64,000 nucleotides of DNA from NCBI GenBank assembly GCA_965209045.1, contig CBDBPW010000003.1, positions 682,001-746,000 of the forward strand. Direction: 5' to 3'. Of this stretch, positions 49,727 through 58,919 are shown piece by piece. Position 1 is the first letter of the stretch. Each line of letters starts with the position of its first letter. This DNA comes from JAJEFO01 sp965209045 (GTDB lineage Bacteria; Pseudomonadota; Alphaproteobacteria; Rhodobacterales; Rhodobacteraceae). The notes under the pieces were generated by a model. The model saw only the letters and a list, made by a program, of their open reading frames with translations. It was not told the origin of the DNA and searched no databases. Both the position numbers and the translations under genes were made by a program.

Positions 49727-51961
49727 ATGACACCTGCGCTCCGAAATCTCGGATCTGAACTTCGTAACGACATCATGTCGACGAAAGCCGTTCCGGCACT
49801 GTCGGCTGGCTTCACGTCGGGTCTCGCTCTGCTCGTGGCCGAGATCGCCTTCGGGAGCTTTATCTTCTCCGGCGCACTGGCACCCTATTCTTCCCAAGGC
49901 ATCGGCATGATCCTGTTCGGGAATTTCGCCGCCTGCCTGATCGTTGCGCTGACAGGTGGCTTTCGCGGCGCGGTCGCAGGTCTGACTCCGACGCTCGTGA
50001 TCGTCATGGCGACGATCGCCAGCACTGCGGAAGGGGACGGCAAGTCGCTGTTCGTCACCGTGGCGTGCGCGCTCATGATCAGTTCGCTCGCCACCGGCAT
50101 CTGCTGCCTCCTGATCGGGCGATTCCGTCTCGCAAACCTCGTTCGCTTCATCCCTTACCCGGTCGCAGCGGGATTCGTGGCCGGAATTGGGGGCGCCGTG
50201 TGCTTGGCAGCCATGTCGCTCATGGGGGCGGATCCGGAGTGGCGAGCGGCATCCGCACTGTTCGAGCCCGCCGTGCTGTGGACTTGGCTTCCGGGTGCTT
50301 CGTACGGGATAGCGCTCTTTGCCGCGATGAAGCGATGGGGCAATGCATTGATCATGCCGGCGAGCGTGGTCGTCGCGGTCGGCGCATACCATCTCGCCCT
50401 CGGTGCCCTCGGCATTTCCGGCGACGAAGCGAGAGCGGCCGGCTTGCTGCTGTCGAGCACGGCAGGCGGCAGCCTTTGGCCCGCGCTGGTGCCCGCCGAT
50501 CTGGCACAAGTGGAATGGGCGGCGTTGGCCAACCAGATTCCCAACATCCTGACACTGATGCTGATCGCCTTCATCTGCGTGGTCATGAACGTTGCCGGGC
50601 TTGAGCTTGCGGCAAATGAGGATCTCGACTGGAACCGCGAGTTCAGCTCAAGCGGTCTTGCCAGTGTGGTCGCCAGCTTCGGCGGCGGGACCGTGGCGAC
50701 ACTGATCGTTCCCACTTCGCTGCGCAGCAAGATGCTCGGGGCCACAACCCGGCTGACCGGCGTGGTCGCTGCATCGGTCATCGGGATCGCCCTTCTTCTC
50801 GGAGATGGGATGCTGGCACTTGTCCCGGCGGCCCTGGTCGGCGGCATCCTGGTCTTCGCGGGCCTGGGCATGCTGGAAGAGGGATTGACCAAGAACCGGA
50901 AACGCCTGCCCCTGGCGGAGATGGCAATCGTCCTGATGATCTTCGCCGTGATCGTCATCTTTGGCCTGATCGAAGGCGTCGCTGCGGGGATGCTGGCCAC
51001 ACTCGTCTTCTTCACCATGCGCCTCAGCAGCGTCAATCTGATCGAAGCCGAATTCACGGTGCGCGAGCGACAAAGCAACAAGGCGCGCAACATACCGGAA
51101 CGGGCGATCCTTTGGGAAGAAGGCGGGCGGGCGCAAGTCTATCGGTTGCGTGGCTACATTTTCTTCGGCAGCGCCGATCCTCTGATCGACCGCCTCAGGG
51201 AAACCGTTGAAGGCCCTTCCCGCCCTGACTGCCTGATGCTCGATTTCACTTCCGTTTCGGGATTCGACTTCTCTGCAGTGAACGCGTTGTCCCGCTTTCT
51301 GCGGTCGGCGAACGAGGGCGGCATGAAAGTTGTGTTGAGCGCGGTGTCCGATCAACTGAGGTCGAGCCTGAACCGGAACCTGTCGGAACCGGAGTTCGCG
51401 AAACTGATACTGGAGCCAGACACGGACCTCGCCCTCGAACGCTGCGAAGACATCATCATCTCGAAATGGAGAGCGGATGCGACCACCACAGACGACCGGC
51501 GCATGGCCTTGCTGGAGCATGTTGGCCACGACCTTGAACGCCATCTGGAAAGGCAAATCGAGTTCGAGGACTTGATGGACGAACTTCACGACTGGCTCAC
51601 GCCTTGCGAATACGCCGCGAACGAGACCTTGCTGGATGCGGACGGTCCCCAAGCGCGGCTGCAGTTCTTGATCTCCGGCCGGGCCTCTGCCCACGACGGC
51701 GAGGGCTCGCGGCTGCACCAGTTTGGTGCTGGCGACGCGATCGGGCTGGCAGACGCCTTCGGCACGCAGCCGGCATCGGTGGTCGCAGACGAGGCATGCC
51801 GAACGATGGTGCTGACGTCGACCGCACGGCGCTGGCTCGAGACGAACGAAGAGCGACTCGCCTTCAAGCTATATCGTTACCTGCTCGACGGACGTTTCGG
51901 ATTGGAGCCGAAAGACGACGTCGCCGCCGGCACGCAAGGCGGCAAGACGGGATCCGCGTGA
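49727..51961 (+). CDS. SulP-family anion transporter with STAS and cyclic-nucleotide-binding-like domains
   Basis: 744 residues in three parts. The SLC26/SulP membrane domain (about 20-440) has many TM helices and the blocks SSQGIGMILFGNF, LTGGFRGAVAGLTPT and FIPYPVAAGFVAGIGG. A STAS domain (about 470-570) reads YIFFGSADPLIDRL and CLMLDFTSVSGFDFSAVNALSRF. A C-terminal cNMP-binding-like beta-roll (about 600-725) reads ETLLDADGPQARLQFLISGRA and GAGDAIGLADAFG. Substrates in the family include sulfate, bicarbonate and dicarboxylates. The cNMP-like domain lacks an obvious phosphate-binding cassette arginine (it has GLADAFGTQPASVVAD), so ligand binding is uncertain. It stands alone. ATG 49772 is an alternative start. 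Confidence 0.88.
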   Translation: MTPALRNLGSELRNDIMSTKAVPALSAGFTSGLALLVAEIAFGSFIFSGALAPYSSQGIGMILFGNFAACLIVALTGGFRGAVAGLTPTLVIVMATIASTAEGDGKSLFVTVACALMISSLATGICCLLIGRFRLANLVRFIPYPVAAGFVAGIGGAVCLAAMSLMGADPEWRAASALFEPAVLWTWLPGASYGIALFAAMKRWGNALIMPASVVVAVGAYHLALGALGISGDEARAAGLLLSSTAGGSLWPALVPADLAQVEWAALANQIPNILTLMLIAFICVVMNVAGLELAANEDLDWNREFSSSGLASVVASFGGGTVATLIVPTSLRSKMLGATTRLTGVVAASVIGIALLLGDGMLALVPAALVGGILVFAGLGMLEEGLTKNRKRLPLAEMAIVLMIFAVIVIFGLIEGVAAGMLATLVFFTMRLSSVNLIEAEFTVRERQSNKARNIPERAILWEEGGRAQVYRLRGYIFFGSADPLIDRLRETVEGPSRPDCLMLDFTSVSGFDFSAVNALSRFLRSANEGGMKVVLSAVSDQLRSSLNRNLSEPEFAKLILEPDTDLALERCEDIIISKWRADATTTDDRRMALLEHVGHDLERHLERQIEFEDLMDELHDWLTPCEYAANETLLDADGPQARLQFLISGRASAHDGEGSRLHQFGAGDAIGLADAFGTQPASVVADEACRTMVLTSTARRWLETNEERLAFKLYRYLLDGRFGLEPKDDVAAGTQGGKTGSA

Positions 51962-52055
51962 CCGAAAAAGTGAGGCGGTCACTGCGGCACCGCGAGGCAA
52001 GATGAGGCACTCTCATGCATCTGCAAAAGCGCTGCACGAATGTCAGTCGTCGCAG

Positions 52056-53843
52056 TTAGCCATAGTGCCCGCGCGACCGCATCAATGCATCGGCACGGTT
52101 CTGTGCATTTGCCAAGGCCGTGCGGATTCTCGTCGCCCCCTGCAGCATTTCGTGCAACTCGGTTCCCAGTATCTCGATCAGGTCGGAGATCTCCGGAACG
52201 GGCGGCCGAGGCCAGTATTGCAGGATACCGGATCGTGCCATGCCGTCGACAAACGAAATGACCGGAGACAACTTGCGCACGGTTGGGTCCATGCTGACGC
52301 TGAATCTGGGCGTCACGAGGCTTCCGTTTTCGATGTAGAGCTTGATCGACTGGGGCGAGGTGAATGACTGAAGCGCCTTCCAGGCTGCATCAATGCGATC
52401 GGGTGCTATGTTTGACGGGATCGCCAGAGCGTAGCCGCCGACCGGCGCGATTGGCTTGCCGCCCGGGCCATATGGATGGGGCAGAAAATCTGTGACACCG
52501 AATGCGGGCGATTCTGGGTTCAATTCGAAGAGCGGCGCCAGGAGCGTGGCACAGTATGCCATCGCGACCTCGCCGTCAGCATAGATGCGGGCGCGCTCGT
52601 ACCAGGACATCGACAGGATCGACGCCGGCGAGAAGGCCAGAAGTTCGTGGAGGTACTCTGCAGCTGCAAGGGCCTCGTCAGATTGCAGCATGGGGCGGAG
52701 GTTCTCGCCTTGGGGCCATTCCGCATCGAAGTCATCGCCAACCCTTGCCAGATTCAGCAGCGGCCGCCCCATGGCCGCCATGACAAACATGAATGTGTGC
52801 CCGAGAGGTGTCCCGCGCGCGGCATTCCAGGCAATTCCCGACCTTCCATGCGACCCGCTGTGCAAGGCACGCGCCGCTTCCAGCGTTTCGGAGATCGTGA
52901 ATGGCACGTCGACCCCGGCCGCGTCGCACAGGTCGCGCCTGACACACAGCAGTTCGGGGGTTGTCTGAACGGGGAGTCCATACTGCACGCCGCAATGCCG
53001 CGCGGAAGCGAGCGCCACCCAGTGAAAGTCGCCGACGTCTACCTCGTGCTCATCAATGAGCTCGTTGATTGGGAGGAGCACTTCCTTTTCCGCAAGTTCG
53101 CCAAACCACGGGAGGTCGCAGGCCAAGATGTCGTAGCGTGATGTCGGTTGTGCCGCGTTGGCCAGGATCTCCTCGCGCAAGCGGTCAATCGACAGGGCCC
53201 GGCTGCTGATGCCGACGCCAAACAGGCCCTCAAACTGCCGCTTGAGGACGTTCATTGCCATGAATGTGGGATCGGCATGGACAAGAATGCGGAGGTCACC
53301 CCGCAGGTCCAGCTTCGATTGCAACGGCGTGGGTGGCGGAATCGTCTGGCTGTCGCCATAGGACGAGCCGAAGAAATAGTCGCCGATGCTGCTCTTGCCC
53401 GCCGCACCGACGCCGAGGGTCAGGCTGATCGCACCACGCACTCGACGCGCGTACTCCTGCCATTCGAATATCAGCTTGTCCGACGGGTGCAGCGAAAAGC
53501 TCTTGCCGGTCGCCGTTCTTGGTCTGCGGATCAAGAGGCCGCGTTCCTCGATTGAATTGATGGCCCTGATCGCAGTGCCATAGCCCAGCCCGCTTGCGCT
53601 CGCCAGATTGCTTGTCGTGGTCAGCTTTCCCTGCAGGTGATTTCGAAGGAGCGTGGTAAAGATGCGGGTTTCGTCATAGCCGCGCTTGCGGCTCAGCACC
53701 TGATCGGCTTCCTCGTCGAGCGCATCGACGAAATCCAGGAAGAGCGTGAAGTCTTCGCCAGTAATCCCTTTGGCGCGCGGAACGTCGCCGCTTTCAAACG
53801 GGCCTTCCGGCCGGGTCCTTGATTGTCCTCGCTGAAGGTTCAT
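52056..53843 (-). CDS. Winged-helix plus solute-binding-protein fusion, probable cytoplasmic ligand-sensing regulator
   Basis: 595 residues from ATG 53843. No signal peptide or TM segment is present. Residues about 30-125 form a winged helix: DETRIFTTLLRNHLQGKL, TTSNLASASGLGYGTAIRAINSIEERGLL (recognition helix region) and IRRPRT. Residues about 180-560 match family-1 extracellular solute-binding proteins: LRILVHADPTFMAMNVL, YDILACDLPWFGELAEKEVL, YGLPVQTTPELLCVRRDL, GEVAMAYCATL and GGYALAIPSN. A solute-binding fold attached to a DNA-binding domain without export signal points to a transcription regulator that senses the imported ligand. It is the last gene of the minus-strand ABC transporter block, 107 bases after the second permease. 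Confidence 0.8.
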   Translation of the reverse strand: MNLQRGQSRTRPEGPFESGDVPRAKGITGEDFTLFLDFVDALDEEADQVLSRKRGYDETRIFTTLLRNHLQGKLTTTSNLASASGLGYGTAIRAINSIEERGLLIRRPRTATGKSFSLHPSDKLIFEWQEYARRVRGAISLTLGVGAAGKSSIGDYFFGSSYGDSQTIPPPTPLQSKLDLRGDLRILVHADPTFMAMNVLKRQFEGLFGVGISSRALSIDRLREEILANAAQPTSRYDILACDLPWFGELAEKEVLLPINELIDEHEVDVGDFHWVALASARHCGVQYGLPVQTTPELLCVRRDLCDAAGVDVPFTISETLEAARALHSGSHGRSGIAWNAARGTPLGHTFMFVMAAMGRPLLNLARVGDDFDAEWPQGENLRPMLQSDEALAAAEYLHELLAFSPASILSMSWYERARIYADGEVAMAYCATLLAPLFELNPESPAFGVTDFLPHPYGPGGKPIAPVGGYALAIPSNIAPDRIDAAWKALQSFTSPQSIKLYIENGSLVTPRFSVSMDPTVRKLSPVISFVDGMARSGILQYWPRPPVPEISDLIEILGTELHEMLQGATRIRTALANAQNRADALMRSRGHYG

Positions 53844-53949
53844 GACCTCTCGCAACACCACTGGCATTTCCGGCACGTGTCGACCCCTCCCCAGCCTGGT
53901 TCCGGATCAGACTACGTCCAAAATGGATGTCCTTCCAGTTTCGCCGCGA

Positions 53950-54990
53950 CTAGCCGGACGGTCGTCGAAGTTCGGCAATCTTGTCGGCCAGGATGCTTCG
54001 TCGTCGGTCCACGTCGTTGAGGAGCTGGGTTCGCCGCTGTCGTTCATCGAAGACGCGACTGCCGGTCTGGAACATGATGACGACGAGAAGGAGGATGCCG
54101 AGGTAGAGCTGCACCATGAACGCGGGGGTCACGTTGAAGACCAGCCCTGTGTTCAGGAAGTTCACGGTCAGCGTTCCGATGCCCGCACCGATGACACCTC
54201 CCTTGCCGCCAAGGATCGACACACCGCCGATGAAAGCCGCCACCGTCCCGGCCAGCAGGAGATATTGAAGCCCGAGCGCCTGTGCCGTGCCGGAGCGCAA
54301 ACCGATGATTACGCCGCCCAGACCGGCGCAGAAGCCTGAGATGGCAAAGACGATGATCATCGGACGTTGCAGCGAGACGCCCGATGCGAGGGCCTCTTTC
54401 CGGGCGCCTCCGATGGCATAGATCTCGCGGCCGTAACGCGTGAAGGCCATGAACAGTCCTACGACGATGAACATCGCGATCACCAGAAGCGAAGCGGGCG
54501 AGAAGTAGACAAGCATCTTTGTCGTGATGAAGTCGGGAATTCGGAAATCCGTCAGCATGACGGTCTTCTCCTCGGCTGCGAAGAGCGCGACGCCACGCAG
54601 CAGCATGAGCGTGCCAACCGTCAGGACGATTGCGCGGATCCTCAAGTAAGCGATGAAGTACCCCTGGATTGCACCGATAGTGGTGGAAATCGCCAGCGCC
54701 AGAAGGAGCGCATTGACGGCTCCCCAGTCGTCGGTGAACCGCACGGTGATCACGGCGGCCAGTGCAGCGTTGGAACCAATGGAAAGGTCAATCTCGCCTG
54801 CAATGATGCAAAGCGTCAATGCCAGCCCGACCAGGCCAAGAACGGCAAACCGTTCCATGATGGCGAATCCGGTGCGATGCGTGAAGAAAAGCGGCTCCGT
54901 GATCGCGAAGAAGGTGAAGACGCCGACAGCCAGCAGGATGGCGAAGCTCAGGTCGGGATTGTCGGTGACCAGGTGTTTGATGCGTTCCAT
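53950..54990 (-). CDS. Sugar-type ABC transporter permease (RbsC family), second
   Basis: 346 residues, a BPD_transp_2 permease with about ten TM helices. Diagnostic blocks are GEIDLSIGSNAALAAVI (about 65-82), YFIAYLRIRAIVLTVGTLMLLRG, FTRYGREIYAIGGARKEALASGV (the EAA-like loop that contacts the ATPase) and LAGTVAAFIGGVSILGGKG. It pairs with the permease encoded just upstream, and two different permeases suggest a heterodimeric channel. The gap to the preceding stop is 9 bases. Confidence 0.93.
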   Translation of the reverse strand: MERIKHLVTDNPDLSFAILLAVGVFTFFAITEPLFFTHRTGFAIMERFAVLGLVGLALTLCIIAGEIDLSIGSNAALAAVITVRFTDDWGAVNALLLALAISTTIGAIQGYFIAYLRIRAIVLTVGTLMLLRGVALFAAEEKTVMLTDFRIPDFITTKMLVYFSPASLLVIAMFIVVGLFMAFTRYGREIYAIGGARKEALASGVSLQRPMIIVFAISGFCAGLGGVIIGLRSGTAQALGLQYLLLAGTVAAFIGGVSILGGKGGVIGAGIGTLTVNFLNTGLVFNVTPAFMVQLYLGILLLVVIMFQTGSRVFDERQRRTQLLNDVDRRRSILADKIAELRRPSG

Positions 54991-54999
54991 TGTTGCCTC

Positions 55000-56073
55000 C
55001 TATTCCACGGCACGGCTGCCGCGGCGGACAAGGGCGAAAACGATGATGGAGAAGACGATCATCAGGCCCACGGCAAGCACCCGCGCACCCGAGTTGAACC
55101 CGTTCAAGACCATCATGTTGTCGATGCTTGAAATGAAGATGGCGCCGAGCGACGTGCGCAGCGTCGAGCCATAGCCGCCCATTATCGAGTTGCCGCCGAC
55201 CATGACAATGGCAATGACCATGATGGTCATGTCGCCGGACGAGCCGAACTCGGACGAGAAGTAGTTTACGTGAGCGGACGAGACCTGGCCCGAGAACGCC
55301 ACCGCAACGAAGGCCGCGCATAGGCTGGCGATGATGCAGCACTTGATCGCCATGCCGAAGTTCTCGTGGCCCGTGGCGCGGCCGGCCGCCCGATTGGCGC
55401 CCACCAGATAGACTTGACGGCCAAATGTGGTGTAGCGCAGCGTCAACTCCGCCACGACCGCGATGAGAATGAAGGCCACGGTGATGTTCGGAATGTCGCC
55501 GACGAAAGACCCGGTGCCCAGCCATTCAGCCCCATGCGGGCGGCGGTAGCTGACGACAAGGTTGTCCGACCACCAGGACCCGATCCCGAAGAACAGGCCC
55601 GCGGCACCAAGCGTGACAACGATCGGGTTGCCGCCAAGCCCGATCAGCGCACCCTGCAGCGCGCCGGCGACGGTCGCAATGACCAGCGTGGCCGCAATGG
55701 CAACGACGAATGTCGTCATCAAGGCAAGTGTCGTCGGATCCCCCTCGGCCGGACCCCATTGGTTCCACTCCGCCCCCATGAGCGTCGCGAAGCAAATGAT
55801 GGAAAGCGCCGCGATCTCCTTCATCGACAACAGGAAAAAGTTGCCGCTGAGGGTCACGAACGTCAGCCCGATGGCCATGATCCCGACCAACGCGGCGTCC
55901 CGGATGATCGTCTTGACATTGAACCACGTGAGGAAGTCGTCAGTGAGAACCGCTCCTGCCAAGAACACGAAAAGGAACAGCCCCACCATTGCGATCACCA
56001 GTGGCGAATAGTCCCTGCGAATGCGCTGAATGAAGTTGAGATCGTCACCCGATACTGCAGTTGCGTCGGTCAT
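55000..56073 (-). CDS. Sugar-type ABC transporter permease (RbsC family), first
   Basis: 357 residues. Same family as its downstream neighbour: LSGNFFLLSMKEIAAL, GNPIVVTLGAAGLFFG, FGRQVYLVGANRAAGRATG and GGNSIMGGYGSTLRTSLGA. The start overlaps the ATPase stop by 4 bases, so it is translationally coupled. Substrate unknown. RbsABC-type importers carry pentoses, hexoses, polyols or autoinducer-2-like sugars. Confidence 0.93.
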   Translation of the reverse strand: MTDATAVSGDDLNFIQRIRRDYSPLVIAMVGLFLFVFLAGAVLTDDFLTWFNVKTIIRDAALVGIMAIGLTFVTLSGNFFLLSMKEIAALSIICFATLMGAEWNQWGPAEGDPTTLALMTTFVVAIAATLVIATVAGALQGALIGLGGNPIVVTLGAAGLFFGIGSWWSDNLVVSYRRPHGAEWLGTGSFVGDIPNITVAFILIAVVAELTLRYTTFGRQVYLVGANRAAGRATGHENFGMAIKCCIIASLCAAFVAVAFSGQVSSAHVNYFSSEFGSSGDMTIMVIAIVMVGGNSIMGGYGSTLRTSLGAIFISSIDNMMVLNGFNSGARVLAVGLMIVFSIIVFALVRRGSRAVE

Positions 56074-57599
56074 GACGCTCTCTCCGACACGGAAATGCCC
56101 GCTTCGTGAAACGGGTCAGTGATCTGTTCAAGGATGTTGGCGGAGGACATCTCGTCCAGCTGCAGTTCGCCGACCTGGACCCCGCGATAGAAGCTGAGGA
56201 TCCGGTCCGGCAAGTTGGTGATTTCCTGAATGTCGGTCGAGGCGACGACGATGGCGGCGCCTTGGTCCGCCAGGCCGCGGAGGATCTGGTAGATCTCCGC
56301 TCGCGCGCCGACGTCCACGCCCCGCGTGGGCTCGTTCACGAGAATCACCTTGGGTGACACCGACAGCCACTTTCCGAGCGCGACCTTCTGCTGGTTGCCG
56401 CCTGACAGAACCCCCGCTTCCTGCGGCAGACGGGTTGGGTCCACGGTGAACTTGATGGCATTCTCCGTCGTCGTGGCCCGCTCTTTCGCGCCGTTCAGCA
56501 GTCCGTTGATCGAGATCGTTTCAAGCGACGGGGCCGACAGGTTCTCCATGATCGGGCGACCAAGGAAGAGCCCGTCGCGCTTTCGATCCTCGGAACAATA
56601 GGCAATGCAGCGTCGGATGGCGTCCCTAGGGCGCGAGGGCAGGAATTCCTCGCCCTTGTAGTACAACTTTCCGCCGCGCGACTTGGTGGACCCGGCCATG
56701 GCCCCAAGGATTTCAGAGGTCCCCGACCCAAGCTGACCCGCAAGGCCCAGGATTTCCCCCGGGTACACGTCGAAACTGATGGGATCGAGAATGCCGTCCG
56801 GCCAGAGATCCCGCACCTCCAGGATGGCGGCTTCGCGAGCGATCGGCCTGCGGTCCGGGTACATGTCGCCAAGCTCGAATCCCAACATGAGCTCAACCAG
56901 AGAGTTGACATCCATGTCCGTCGCCGCGCGGGGGGCTTGGCTTTCGCCATCCCGCAACACCGTGATCCGGTCGCTGACCCTGAAGATCTCGTCCATGCGG
57001 TGGCTGACGTAGATCACGGATTTTCCGCGGCCCTTCAAGCGCTTCACCATGTTCAGGATGCGGATGGAATCCGTCTCGCCCAGTGCCGCAGTGGGCTCGT
57101 CAAGGATCAGAACCTGCGGGTTGTGCGCAATCAGGCGAGCTACCTCGACCAGATGCTGTTCGCCGACGGAAAGCCGGTTCGTGGCACGCATCGGGTTGAC
57201 ATGCCCGAGCCCCACCTCCTCCAGGAACGGCTTTGCCATTTTCGCGAGAACGCCCTTCGAGGCGATCTGAGGGACGCCGTCGCCCGCCAGGAAAATGTTC
57301 TCGGCCACGCTCATCGTCGGGATGAGGCTCAGTTCCTGCTGCGCAATGGCGATGCCGGCATGTTCGGCGGCGGTTGGGCCGCTGAAGTGGCGGACTTCGC
57401 CGTCGTACAAGTACTCGCCTGTGAAGCCGGTGTCAAAACCGCCGATGATCTTTACCAAGGTGGACTTTCCGGCGCCGTTTTCGCCAACCAGCCCCATGAC
57501 TTCGCCGCGTCCGACTTCGAAGCTCGCGCCTTTCAGCGCCTGAATCGCACCATAGTCGCGGCTGACGTTTGAGAGCCGAAGAAGCATCCGTTCCGCCAT
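56070..57599 (-). CDS. Sugar-type ABC transporter ATP-binding protein (RbsA family, two ATPase domains)
   Basis: 509 residues from ATG 57599, which follows AAGGGG. An ATG at 57614 is in frame. The first ATPase domain has Walker A GENGAGKST, signature LSVGEQHLVEVAR and Walker B VLILDEPTAAL. The second domain has a degenerate Walker A (GQLGSGTSE) and intact signature LSGGNQQKVALGKWL. One active and one degenerate site is normal for RbsA-type proteins. It energises import by the two permeases that follow. Confidence 0.94.
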   Translation of the reverse strand: MAERMLLRLSNVSRDYGAIQALKGASFEVGRGEVMGLVGENGAGKSTLVKIIGGFDTGFTGEYLYDGEVRHFSGPTAAEHAGIAIAQQELSLIPTMSVAENIFLAGDGVPQIASKGVLAKMAKPFLEEVGLGHVNPMRATNRLSVGEQHLVEVARLIAHNPQVLILDEPTAALGETDSIRILNMVKRLKGRGKSVIYVSHRMDEIFRVSDRITVLRDGESQAPRAATDMDVNSLVELMLGFELGDMYPDRRPIAREAAILEVRDLWPDGILDPISFDVYPGEILGLAGQLGSGTSEILGAMAGSTKSRGGKLYYKGEEFLPSRPRDAIRRCIAYCSEDRKRDGLFLGRPIMENLSAPSLETISINGLLNGAKERATTTENAIKFTVDPTRLPQEAGVLSGGNQQKVALGKWLSVSPKVILVNEPTRGVDVGARAEIYQILRGLADQGAAIVVASTDIQEITNLPDRILSFYRGVQVGELQLDEMSSANILEQITDPFHEAGISVSERAS

Positions 57600-57686
57600 C
57601 GTCCCCTTCCCCATCCAGTCGGGACACTCCTGTTCTTAGCGGAAATCGGGCGCCCCTGGCTAGGGCGCCCTTCAGGTCGCGCGAAC

Positions 57687-58721
57687 CTAGCCGCCCCAGG
57701 CACCCGAGCAAAGCTCGTCAATGCCATAGAGCTTCCCGTCATATCCGCGCAGCGCAACGGTCTCGATGTTGGTCGCGGTCACGGCCGGGTTCGGCGTGAA
57801 GTTGATGTAGTTCGCCAGCTCCCCGGTCTCGAGATACTCCTCGACCATCTTGATCGCGAGTTGACCTTCGTGCAGCGGAGACTGAAGCGTCGTGCCGAAC
57901 TGCTTGCCCTCTTCAATCAACTGCTTGTCGCCATTGCAGACGGTACCGACGGCAATCACGTCGTCACCCATGGTGTAGCCGGCTTCCTCCAGCGCCTTGA
58001 TGCCACCGGTGAGGATCGCGTCGTCCATGCCGTAGACAAAGTGGATGCCTTCGTCGCGCAGAGCCGCGATCGCCTTTGCAGCGCCCTTGTAGCCGTTGGC
58101 CTGGCCGAAGCCCTCATCAACGTCTCCGATGATGTTCAGGTCGGATCCGGCGACTGCCTCCTTGAACGCGTTGATGGACAGGCCATAGCCGCCATAGCTG
58201 TGCGGATAGCTCAGCACAAGAACGTTGAAGCCCTCGCCGCCGGCAGCCTTCTTTGCGGCTGCGGCCTCACGCATCATGTAGCCGGCGTTCCGAGCACGCA
58301 GGCGATCATCAGGCCCCGCATAGCCAAATATGTACTGCTTGTCCTGCTCGTTGGGGAGCTGGTTGATCTTCAGAACCGGAACACCGGTCCTGGCAAGCGC
58401 ACGCAGCGACCCAAGGCCGGCAACGGCGTCAGACGGCCACCAGATGAAGACGTCCGGCAAGACGCCGGCAGCAAGAACCTGCTGAACCTGCTGGTCCTGC
58501 TCGGCCTGGTTGAACTGGTTCTCGAAGACCTGGATGTCGAAGCCCTTCAACTCGGCGGTGTCCTTGATCCCCTTGATGAACCGGCCAATATAGGCTTCGC
58601 CGGCGGGGCCGTTGAACGAGATGATCGACGCCCTGTCTTGCGCGAGCGATGCGGTGGCCATGGCGCCCAGGGCCATTGCACCGACCATCATGTTGCGTAC
58701 CATCTTTCCGGAAATTGTCAT
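57687..58721 (-). CDS. Periplasmic sugar-binding protein (RbsB family) of the ABC importer
   Basis: 344 residues. A Sec signal peptide (about 1-27, cleavage after SLAQ) is followed by a type-I periplasmic binding protein fold: IISFNGPAGEAYIGRFIKGIKD, VFENQFNQAEQDQQVQQVLA, PDVFIWWPSD, VYGMDDAILTGGIKALEEAGY and VIAVGTVCNG. It captures the substrate for the importer encoded downstream. First gene of the operon, divergent from the SDR gene at 58920. The LPDVFIWWPSD pocket region looks sugar-like, but no ligand can be named. Confidence 0.93.
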   Translation of the reverse strand: MTISGKMVRNMMVGAMALGAMATASLAQDRASIISFNGPAGEAYIGRFIKGIKDTAELKGFDIQVFENQFNQAEQDQQVQQVLAAGVLPDVFIWWPSDAVAGLGSLRALARTGVPVLKINQLPNEQDKQYIFGYAGPDDRLRARNAGYMMREAAAAKKAAGGEGFNVLVLSYPHSYGGYGLSINAFKEAVAGSDLNIIGDVDEGFGQANGYKGAAKAIAALRDEGIHFVYGMDDAILTGGIKALEEAGYTMGDDVIAVGTVCNGDKQLIEEGKQFGTTLQSPLHEGQLAIKMVEEYLETGELANYINFTPNPAVTATNIETVALRGYDGKLYGIDELCSGAWGG

Positions 58722-58803
58722 TGCGTCCTCCGTTCAGGAATGTAGACGAGTCCTTTTCGCCGCAGGGAGCATTTCAAATCGAGCAAACGCAGTATTCCGC
58801 AAT

Positions 58804-58840
58804 TTGGTCCAATTTAGACAAACTTGATCCATATTGGACA
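58804..58840. promoter_or_regulatory. Tandem operator-like repeats between the importer operon and the SDR gene
   Basis: Two 17-base units spaced 20 bases start to start, TTGGTCCAATTTAGACA at 58804 and TTGATCCATATTGGACA at 58824, match at 13 of 17 positions. Each is itself an imperfect palindrome built on TTG-TCCA and TGGA-CAA. They sit in the 198-base divergent promoter region, so one regulator dimer pair could control both sides. A candidate is the winged-helix/SBP protein at 52056. Confidence 0.6.
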
Positions 58841-58919
58841 CAAACTGCCTCCGACTGGCACGCTCACCGCGCTACCTTTCTGCACGTTACCGAAGAGACG
58901 CGCCTTGGGAGGACGCAAG

